A stretch of DNA of 27,612 nucleotides from a virus. The DNA lies in the IMG/VR virus record IMGVR_UViG_3300030331_004683, positions 1 through 27,612 of that record; one strand, given 5' to 3'. The first letter of the stretch is position 1, and each line of letters opens with the position of its first letter. The notes below the pieces were generated by a model. That model did not search any database, was not told where the DNA came from, and saw nothing but the letters and a program-made list of their open reading frames with translations. Below, one piece after another: positions 1 to 6,550 of this stretch. Both the position numbers and the translations under genes were made by a program.

Positions 1-644
1 ACACAACTACAGCTTATAGCACAACAACAACTTATGCTACAAGCAGAAGCACGGGTGAAAGCAGAAACACAACAACAGCCTATGCAACAACAACAACATT
101 TAATACGTCTACTAGTACAACAACTGTATATGCTACAGCTGCAGCATTAACAAGCTTTAGTTCTACACCATCAAGTAGTTTAAGCTTTGTATGTTTTGAA
201 GTTATGTCAGACACTAGATTTGGTAGTAATGTATCTAGTGGAGTACCACAAGTAGGTTCAAATGTATATGCTATAAACAATACTAGCTTCCCATTAGCTA
301 ATGGTGTTTATGGCTGTGATTCAACTGGTGGTTTAGGATTTGGACCAGACACAATATATACTATTAGCGGAGGTGCTGGAGGTGTAGCATCATTAAGTAG
401 TTGTGGTGGTGGTTTCTCAGATAGATCATTAAAGAAAAATATTAGACAATATGGTAAGTCATTAAATGGAATAAATATATACTTGTTCGAATTTAAAGAT
501 GAGAAATATGGTAAAGGGGTATGGCAAGGTGTTATGGCTGATGAAGTAGAACATATACCAGGTGCAGTTGTAGAGTGGAACGGTCTTAAGTATGTAAACT
601 ACAATCACTGTGATGAAATAGATGTAGAATTTAAAAAGATATAA
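1..644 (+). CDS. Tail fibre, 3' part, with C-terminal S74 chaperone domain
   Basis: The frame is open from base 3 (first full codon) and the true start lies upstream of the window. The first ~45 residues are the same Thr/Ser/Asn/Tyr repeats as in the large fibre at 1215, including a TGESRNTTTAY module. A glycine-rich linker follows, then SDRSLKKNI (Ser codon at 417) and GVMADEVEHIPGAVV...GLKYVNY, the hallmarks of the peptidase S74 intramolecular chaperone. In that family the domain trimerises the fibre and cuts itself off just before the Ser of the Ser-Asp pair. The domain is short here, about 75 residues, and lacks the long C-terminal helix of some homologues. An ATG at 204 opens a smaller frame but leaves out the repeats, so I do not take it as the start. 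The role as a receptor-binding or side fibre is inferred from family and context. Confidence 0.85.
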   Translation, partial: TTTAYSTTTTYATSRSTGESRNTTTAYATTTTFNTSTSTTTVYATAAALTSFSSTPSSSLSFVCFEVMSDTRFGSNVSSGVPQVGSNVYAINNTSFPLANGVYGCDSTGGLGFGPDTIYTISGGAGGVASLSSCGGGFSDRSLKKNIRQYGKSLNGINIYLFEFKDEKYGKGVWQGVMADEVEHIPGAVVEWNGLKYVNYNHCDEIDVEFKKI

Positions 645-645
645 T

Positions 646-1212
646 ATGGGAGTTTATTTTAACGAAGATAATATAGTTGCACATACCGGTACAAATTTTG
701 TAATAGAAAAGCTTACTAGAAAAGATGAGAATATGGAAGACTATACTATTTCTAGGTTTAAGTATATACAAGATGTTTTACATTGTAAATTTAATCATGA
801 AATACCAGCAAAACTTTTTGCGGGCGACGGAGGTGAATGCTGTGGTTGGGATGTAACCGCAGCGCAATATAACGATGCAACATGGGGAGATGTATTATAT
901 TTAGGTTTATATTTAGGTAAAACACCTGATTATATATATAAAAATAAATCTGTAACATCTTTAGATGTAGTAGAGTCTGATCAAGAAATAATAGATCATG
1001 TTGGGTGGATAGATAACAATATAACCGTTATACAACATGATGAATGGACTTATGCAACATCAAAACAATACGATATTATAATATGTGATTTATGGGCTAT
1101 GCCAAATGACATAACTCAAGATCATAAAACAAGTTTGTTAAATAATTATACAAATAATTTAAAATCTGGTGGTAAAATAATAATACCAATATCAGGTGAA
1201 ACAATAAATTAA
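646..1212 (+). CDS. SAM-dependent methyltransferase-like protein (spermidine-synthase-like fold)
   Basis: This 188-residue protein has the layout of a Rossmann methyltransferase. DVLYLGLYLG (residues 82-91) resembles motif I, SLDVVESDQEI has an acidic residue (E110) where the SAM ribose is usually bound, and YDIIICDLW (around 142-150) resembles motif IV. Near the C-terminus, LKSGGKIIIPI resembles motif VI strand-turn sequences. Motif I is degenerate: it lacks a full G-x-G-x-G, so catalytic activity is not assured. The start follows the upstream stop by one base and the gene ends two bases before the next ATG, so it is translationally packed between two fibre genes. That position suggests a link with fibre maturation or modification, but the substrate cannot be read from the sequence. 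Confidence 0.6.
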   Translation: MGVYFNEDNIVAHTGTNFVIEKLTRKDENMEDYTISRFKYIQDVLHCKFNHEIPAKLFAGDGGECCGWDVTAAQYNDATWGDVLYLGLYLGKTPDYIYKNKSVTSLDVVESDQEIIDHVGWIDNNITVIQHDEWTYATSKQYDIIICDLWAMPNDITQDHKTSLLNNYTNNLKSGGKIIIPISGETIN

Positions 1213-1214
1213 TC

Positions 1215-4200
1215 ATGCCAAATACTAGTAGAAGTACAACAACAACATTCGCTACCAGTGATTTAACTGGAGAGAGCAGAAGTACGACGACGGCGTATAA
1301 TACTACTACTACGTATAATACCAGTAGAAGTACGGCTGAAAGTAGAGCTACAGGTACGTCAAGAAATACTACTACAAGTTTTAATACTACAACGGCATAT
1401 AATACTACTACAACTTATAATACCTCTAGGGGAACAGGAGAAAGTAGAAATACATCTACATCTAGAACAACTAGTACAGCTTTTAATACAAGCACCACAA
1501 CAACATATACGAGTTTCTTTTCTACTAGCAGGTCTACAACCACCACTTTTGCAACAAGTAAAAGTACAACTACTGTATATAATACAAGTAAAAGTACTAC
1601 TACAACATATAATACAAGTAAGAGTACTACAACAACATTTAATACTAGTAAATCTACCACAACCACTTTTAATACGTCTACCACTACTACAACAACTTTT
1701 AATACGTCTACTGTAACAACTAGAAGTACCACTACGACTTTTAATACAAGCAGAAGTACCACTACAACATTTAATACTTCTACTGCTACCACAACTACGT
1801 TTGCTACAAGTAAATTAACAAGTAGAAGCACAACAACTACATTTTCTACAAGCAGATCTACTACAACCACGTTTGCTACATCTAGAACAACAAGCACAGT
1901 ATTCAATACTAGTACAACAACTGTTTACACTACGACTTTTGCAACAAATAGAAACACTGCTGAGTCTAGGTCTACGACAACAGTATATACAACTAATACG
2001 GTATTCAACACTAGTACAGCGACTACCACCACTTTTAATACATCAACTATAACAAGTAAAAGTACTACAACTACATTTTCAACAAGTAGGAATACAACAG
2101 AGAGTAGAAGTACAACAACAGTTTATACTACTAATACTGTATTTAATACGTCAACGCTTACAGGTAGAAATACTACGACAACATTTAATACTAGTACAAC
2201 AACTGTTTATTCAACACAATTTGAAACTGCTAGAAATACTTTATCTACGTCGCCTATAAATAGAAACACAAGTAAACTTACTACTAGAAATACTATAACT
2301 GTATTTAATACATCTACTAGTACTGTATTTAATACTAGTACATCAACTACTACAGTATATACAACTACGTTTAGTACAAGCAAGAATACTACCACAACAG
2401 TTTCAACGTCTAGAAGCACAAGTAAATCTACATCAAGATCTACCACTACAACGTTTAGCACAAGTAAATCTACTACTACAACGTTTAATACAAGTACTGC
2501 AACCACAACTGTATTTAATACGTCAACTAATACTATTACAGTATACAATACAACAACCGCAACATCTAAAACCACAACAACTACATTTGGAACGTCAAGA
2601 ACCACGAGTACTACTATTTCAACATCAAAAAATACTACTACTGTATATACAACTACATTTAGCACTAATAGAACTACAACAACTACATTTAGCACTAATA
2701 GGTCAACTAATACAGTGTTTAATACTAGTACGGCAACTACGACAACTTTCAATACATCGACAGTAACTAATACTGTTTTCAATACAAGTACTTCAACAAC
2801 AACGGTATTTAATACAACAACAAGTACAGTATTTAACACAAGTACGTCCACAAACACTACGGTTAGTACAAGTAAAAATACTACGACAACATTTAATACA
2901 TCAACTAATACTGTTTATAATACAAGTACAGAAACAGTTCAAAATACTTTGTCTACTATACCTATAAATAGAAATACAAGTAAATTAACAAATACTATTA
3001 CAATAACCGCATTTAATACAAGTACAACAACAGTATTTAATACATCTACAAGTACAAGCACTGTTTATACAACAACATATAATACAAGTACTTCAACAAC
3101 TACTGTATATACCACAACATTTAGTACAAATAAAAATACTACAACAGTATATAATACGTCGACTTCTACAGGTACAACGACAACAATTAGTACATCTAAG
3201 TCAACAACAACTGTTTATTTAGCAGCGAGAAATACATTAGTAACCGAAGCTATTAATAGAAACACAACGGTATCTACTAGCACAATAACAATTACTTCGT
3301 TTAACACAAGTACAACAACCGTGTTTAATACTAGTACTGCAACAACAACAGTTTATACAACAACGTTCTCAACTAGTAAATCAACAGATACTCAATATAC
3401 AACAACGTTTTCAACTGATAAAAGTACAACTACGGTTTATAACACATCAACCGTAACTCAAATTGCTACTGCAAAATCAACTTCTAAATCAACTTCTACA
3501 ACATTTGAAGAAGCAAGAAACACTCTGGTAACTGAGGCGATAAATAGAAATACAACAGTTTCAACAAGCACAATTACTATAACGGCATTTAACACAAGTA
3601 CCACCACTACATTCAATACCAGTACAAGTACTACTACCGTATATACAACGACTTTTGAAACTAGCAAATCAACTAATACTGAATATACAACGACTTTCAG
3701 TACTAATAGAAACACAACCACTGTATATAATACATCAACAACAACACAAGTTTCTACAGCAAAATCAACTTCAAAGTCAACAAGCACAACTTTTGAAGAG
3801 GCAAGAAATACATTAGTGACAGAAGCTATAAACAGGAACACTACAGTATCAACTAGTACTATTACTATAACAGCATTTAATACTAGTACGACCACAGTAT
3901 TTAACACAAGTACTGAGACTACTACCACGTTTTCAACGAGTAAGAGTACAGATACAACTGTTTCAACTTCTAGAAATACTACAACAACGTTTAACACATC
4001 GACTACTACAGTATTTAATACTTCGACTAATACAACAGTTTCAACGTCTAAATCTACTGATACAGTTTATAGCACTAGTAAAAGTACAACAACAAGTTTT
4101 GGCACGGTTACACCAACTAACATTTCAACATCAACAACTGTTAGCACAAGTAAAACCACATCAACAACTTTTTCAACGTCAAGTGTAGTAAATACATCAA

Positions 4201-4562
4201 CAGTGTTTAATACTAGTACAACTACGGTATACACAACTAGTACAGTTTATAGTACTACAACAGTATTTAACACTAGCACAAGTACTGTATTTAATACCAG
4301 TACAAGCACCGCATTTAATACTAGTACTTCTACAGTATTCAATACCGCTACGAGCACCGTATTTAATACTGCAACTACCACGGTATTTAATACCAGTACA
4401 ACAACAGTTTATAGTACGAGTACAACTACAATTACAAGTTCAATTGTTAGCACATCGTTCTCAACAAGCTTTGATACGACAACTAGCGTTATAACAACAT
4501 GGTATGTTCCTTCAACGAGAGCACATCAACCTGGAGACGTGTCGCATCACCCGCGAAGTTAG
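1215..4562 (+). CDS. Giant Thr/Ser/Asn-repeat tail fibre or adhesin
   Basis: The 1115-residue protein consists almost wholly of units such as NTSKSTTTTF (10 residues) and VFNTSTST (8 residues), with occasional 4-, 6-, 14- and 16-residue spacings between Phe/Tyr. The body has no Cys, no Trp until the end, and hardly any Gly or Pro. Larger modules recur: a TxESR module near the N-terminus (also in the fibre at 1-644) and ARNTLVTEAINRNT modules spaced 288 bp apart. The strict alternation of residue types suggests extended beta structure, in a shaft or solenoid. The C-terminus leaves the repeat with TTWYVPSTRAHQPGDVSHH and has no S74 domain, unlike the upstream fibre. No signal peptide is seen. 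The role as a long tail fibre is inferred from repetition, its relation to the S74-bearing fibre and its place beside virion genes. A decoration or ice-binding-like function is possible but unsupported. Confidence 0.75.
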   Translation: MPNTSRSTTTTFATSDLTGESRSTTTAYNTTTTYNTSRSTAESRATGTSRNTTTSFNTTTAYNTTTTYNTSRGTGESRNTSTSRTTSTAFNTSTTTTYTSFFSTSRSTTTTFATSKSTTTVYNTSKSTTTTYNTSKSTTTTFNTSKSTTTTFNTSTTTTTTFNTSTVTTRSTTTTFNTSRSTTTTFNTSTATTTTFATSKLTSRSTTTTFSTSRSTTTTFATSRTTSTVFNTSTTTVYTTTFATNRNTAESRSTTTVYTTNTVFNTSTATTTTFNTSTITSKSTTTTFSTSRNTTESRSTTTVYTTNTVFNTSTLTGRNTTTTFNTSTTTVYSTQFETARNTLSTSPINRNTSKLTTRNTITVFNTSTSTVFNTSTSTTTVYTTTFSTSKNTTTTVSTSRSTSKSTSRSTTTTFSTSKSTTTTFNTSTATTTVFNTSTNTITVYNTTTATSKTTTTTFGTSRTTSTTISTSKNTTTVYTTTFSTNRTTTTTFSTNRSTNTVFNTSTATTTTFNTSTVTNTVFNTSTSTTTVFNTTTSTVFNTSTSTNTTVSTSKNTTTTFNTSTNTVYNTSTETVQNTLSTIPINRNTSKLTNTITITAFNTSTTTVFNTSTSTSTVYTTTYNTSTSTTTVYTTTFSTNKNTTTVYNTSTSTGTTTTISTSKSTTTVYLAARNTLVTEAINRNTTVSTSTITITSFNTSTTTVFNTSTATTTVYTTTFSTSKSTDTQYTTTFSTDKSTTTVYNTSTVTQIATAKSTSKSTSTTFEEARNTLVTEAINRNTTVSTSTITITAFNTSTTTTFNTSTSTTTVYTTTFETSKSTNTEYTTTFSTNRNTTTVYNTSTTTQVSTAKSTSKSTSTTFEEARNTLVTEAINRNTTVSTSTITITAFNTSTTTVFNTSTETTTTFSTSKSTDTTVSTSRNTTTTFNTSTTTVFNTSTNTTVSTSKSTDTVYSTSKSTTTSFGTVTPTNISTSTTVSTSKTTSTTFSTSSVVNTSTVFNTSTTTVYTTSTVYSTTTVFNTSTSTVFNTSTSTAFNTSTSTVFNTATSTVFNTATTTVFNTSTTTVYSTSTTTITSSIVSTSFSTSFDTTTSVITTWYVPSTRAHQPGDVSHHPRS
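2937..3911 (+). repeat. 288-bp (96-residue) tandem super-repeat inside the large fibre gene
   Basis: The module that reads xxNTLxTxxINRNT starts at 2937, 3225, 3513 and 3801, exactly 288 bp apart each time; the fourth copy is only matched for its first ~37 residues. A further isolated header lies at 2229, outside this register. The copies starting at 3225 and 3513 match at 84 of 96 residues. In the first 24 residues of those two copies all amino acids are identical, but 17 of 24 codons differ synonymously, so the repeat is far clearer in protein than in DNA. Confidence 0.9.
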
Positions 4563-4614
4563 TATTATATAAAACTATGTAATAAATATATTATAGAAAT
4601 TTAAATTTAATTTT

Positions 4615-5520
4615 ATGGAAATGTTTAATAAAAAAGAGCTTGATAAAAGAATCGGCCCTTTAAAAAAAGATAAGCAATTATATAACTTAGAACAAGTTGA
4701 AGGTTATGTAATTAGAAAAGCTAGTGAAGTTGGTTTAGAAACTAGCTACGATGTTATGGCAGAAGAAATGCCATATTTTAAAACTTTAGCATATACAGAA
4801 TATGCGGGTAACTTTTATTTACAACCGTTAAATTTCAAACTAAGAAACGAACAATTAATAGATGCGTTTCATTGTACTGAAAAAACAAATAAATTAGATT
4901 ACTCTGATTGGCTAGTAAATAGAATAGTAAATAATCAAGCAAATAAATATTTAGAAAGAGACGAAAAAGCTTTAGCTAAATATCCAGCAAAAGATTATAT
5001 AGTTGTTTTACCCGGGTCTAATAAGGTTAGAGAAAATGTTTGTTTGAATAGATTAAAGTTCATTGCTAAAGAGCATGGAGATAATATTTATTTTAAACCA
5101 CATCCTATAACAACACATCAAATTATTGGTGAATTGAAAGATTTCTTTGGTGAAGAAAATGTATTACCAAGAAATATAAACATGTATTATTATTTACAAA
5201 AAGCTAAAGGCGTATATACAACACATATAAGTGAAAGTTGTGTTTACGGTGTAGTATTAGGTAAAGATACTCAACCTATAGATGTTTGGAATAATATACA
5301 AAGAGGTTCATTTTATTGTATTAATAATCATTTATTATATCATCAAGATAAAGCAAAAGATTATATCAATAAAACTTTTTCAAATTATAAATCAGGTATT
5401 ATAAACCCTGAGCTAGATAAAAACTGGCAAGAAAAAGTTGATAAGTATATTGATTATATATGCGAAAAAAGAAATAAATACAAAAATTGGTTCTTAGACG
5501 GAAGAGCACAAAAGAAATAA
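4615..5520 (+). CDS. GT-B glycosyltransferase-like / capsule-synthesis-like protein
   Basis: The 301-residue protein has a C-terminal half like nucleotide-sugar-binding domains of GT-B enzymes of the capsule-synthesis or glycerophosphotransferase type. DYIVVLPGSNKVREN (from residue 127) begins it, followed by IYFKPHP with K161-P162-H163-P164, then a FGEENVLP turn and HISESCVYGVVLGK (204-217). The last matches the Ser/Glu plus Gly-Lys sugar-nucleotide loop in this position. The N-terminal half is not recognised. The start has no Shine-Dalgarno sequence and follows a 52-bp AT-rich spacer after the fibre gene. Placed next to a protein dominated by Thr, Ser and Asn, it could glycosylate the fibre; alternatively it could alter host surface sugars. 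Fold assignment is moderate, substrate unknown. Confidence 0.5.
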   Translation: MEMFNKKELDKRIGPLKKDKQLYNLEQVEGYVIRKASEVGLETSYDVMAEEMPYFKTLAYTEYAGNFYLQPLNFKLRNEQLIDAFHCTEKTNKLDYSDWLVNRIVNNQANKYLERDEKALAKYPAKDYIVVLPGSNKVRENVCLNRLKFIAKEHGDNIYFKPHPITTHQIIGELKDFFGEENVLPRNINMYYYLQKAKGVYTTHISESCVYGVVLGKDTQPIDVWNNIQRGSFYCINNHLLYHQDKAKDYINKTFSNYKSGIINPELDKNWQEKVDKYIDYICEKRNKYKNWFLDGRAQKK

Positions 5521-5521
5521 A

Positions 5522-5740
5522 ATGAAACTTATAAGAAAAATTACTATAGGAAAAGATTATAAAAATGATGCAATGCATTATTCTGTTGGCCAAGATGTAT
5601 ATGGTGGCCATACAATAGATTCTATAGTCGAAGAAAATGATAAGTTTTCCATTTATATTAAAAAAGGAAAAGAGGTTTTGCCTTGGAAAGATTTTAATAA
5701 AAACATGGCTATATCTGTTGAATATAATTTAGAATATTAA
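5522..5740 (+). CDS. Small conserved-looking protein of unknown function
   Basis: The 72-residue product begins MKLIRKITIG and ends AISVEYNLEY. Alternating hydrophobic and charged residues (HTIDSIVEENDKFSIYIKKG) suggest a small mostly-beta domain. It has no signal peptide, membrane segment or cysteine. It starts two bases after the glycosyltransferase-like stop and its own stop overlaps the next start (TAATG), so it is probably translationally coupled with its neighbours. I recognise this kind of short gene upstream of terminases in marine phages but cannot assign a role. Confidence 0.65.
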   Translation: MKLIRKITIGKDYKNDAMHYSVGQDVYGGHTIDSIVEENDKFSIYIKKGKEVLPWKDFNKNMAISVEYNLEY

Positions 5741-6324
5741 TGCAAAGCATATCTGATTTTATAATCAAACCTAAAAATAAAAGATATAACAATACAAAAC
5801 AGATCGGTGATTCAGAGTTACTGTTAAATTCAGAAATCTCTGATCATCGGTATGTTAGTAGAAATGCTATTGTTTTAGCCACGCCTTTAATTAATGAAAC
5901 AGATATAAAAGTTGGCGATGAAATAATTGTTCATCATAATGTTTTTAGACGCTGGTATGATGTAAGAGGTGTAGAAAAAAATAGCAGAAGCTATTATAAA
6001 AAAAATAAATATTTTGTAAAAGCTGATCAAATATTTTTATATAAAAGAAATAACGAATGGCAAGCGCCAAAAGGTTATTGTTTTATCAAACCAATTGTAT
6101 CTAATAATATTATTGAAAAAGAAGTACCTTTACGTGGAATAATAAAACATGTAGATAAAGATTTAATCGGTATTGAAAAAGAAGATCTAGTTGGTTTCAC
6201 ACCTAGCAGCGAATATGAATTTGTTGTTGACGGTGAAAGATTATATAGAGTATTAACAAATTCAATATCTATTAAATATGAACGTAAAGGAAACGAAAAA
6301 GAATATAATCCAAGCTGGACATAA
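5740..6324 (+). CDS. Possible GroES-like (co-chaperonin-fold) protein
   Basis: The 194-residue product can be read as two GroES-like halves. In the first, SRNAIVLATPLINETDIKVGDEIIVHHN resembles the strand - 'VKVGD' turn - strand of co-chaperonins, with a long HHNVFRRWYDVRG segment in place of the mobile region. In the second, YCFIKPIV and PLRGIIKHVDKDLI lead to EKEDLVGFTPSSEYEFVVDG and LYRVLTNSISIKYE, like the GroES C-terminal strands. It starts on the TAATG overlap with the small gene before it. Phage co-chaperonins such as T4 gp31 help the host GroEL fold the capsid protein, which would suit its place ahead of the head genes. The resemblance is by eye only; an unrelated OB-like virion protein is the main alternative. 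Confidence 0.45.
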   Translation: MQSISDFIIKPKNKRYNNTKQIGDSELLLNSEISDHRYVSRNAIVLATPLINETDIKVGDEIIVHHNVFRRWYDVRGVEKNSRSYYKKNKYFVKADQIFLYKRNNEWQAPKGYCFIKPIVSNNIIEKEVPLRGIIKHVDKDLIGIEKEDLVGFTPSSEYEFVVDGERLYRVLTNSISIKYERKGNEKEYNPSWT

Positions 6325-6550
6325 AGCAGTTAAAGAACTTATTAAGGTTGCAAAAGAACCTATTGTTGAAACTGAAGATGACATTTCAGCTGATAGATTA
6401 AAAAATGCAGCTGCTACAAAAAAGCTAGCTATATTCGATGCTTTCGAAATATTAAATAGAATTGAAGAAGAAAAAGCATTATTAAGCGGCACAACATTAG
6501 AAAAAAAATCTGAATCGTTTAAAGGTTTTGCTGAAAGAAGATCTAAATAA
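6278..6550 (+). CDS. Small helical protein in the position of a small terminase subunit
   Basis: This 90-residue protein is predicted by eye to be mainly helical (AGHKAVKELIKVAKEP, then RLKNAAATKKLAIFDAFEIL and NRIEEEKALL) and ends in a basic FAERRSK tail. It begins 47 bases inside the previous gene in another frame, and its stop overlaps the start of the large terminase (TAATG). Size, charge, helicity and position immediately before the large terminase are what a small terminase subunit would show, but no DNA-binding helix-turn-helix is obvious. An alternative is an unrelated virion assembly factor. Confidence 0.5.
   Translation: MNVKETKKNIIQAGHKAVKELIKVAKEPIVETEDDISADRLKNAAATKKLAIFDAFEILNRIEEEKALLSGTTLEKKSESFKGFAERRSK

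Noticed and set aside
1415-3997. Long minus-strand open frames at 1415-1906, 2207-2857 and 3458-3997, coding Val/Leu-rich 'proteins'
   Set aside because: They are the complement of the ACA/AGT/AAT repeats of the large fibre; a sequence of this composition rarely forms stops on the other strand. No leader or sensible protein is seen.
1215-4562. CRISPR array or non-coding satellite
   Set aside because: Repeats are not of fixed length with unique spacers; one frame is open throughout and divergence is mostly synonymous, so it is a protein repeat.
1-4562. Diversity-generating retroelement acting on the A-rich fibre genes
   Set aside because: No reverse transcriptase or template/variable repeat pair is seen in the window; A-richness follows from Thr/Asn/Lys codons.
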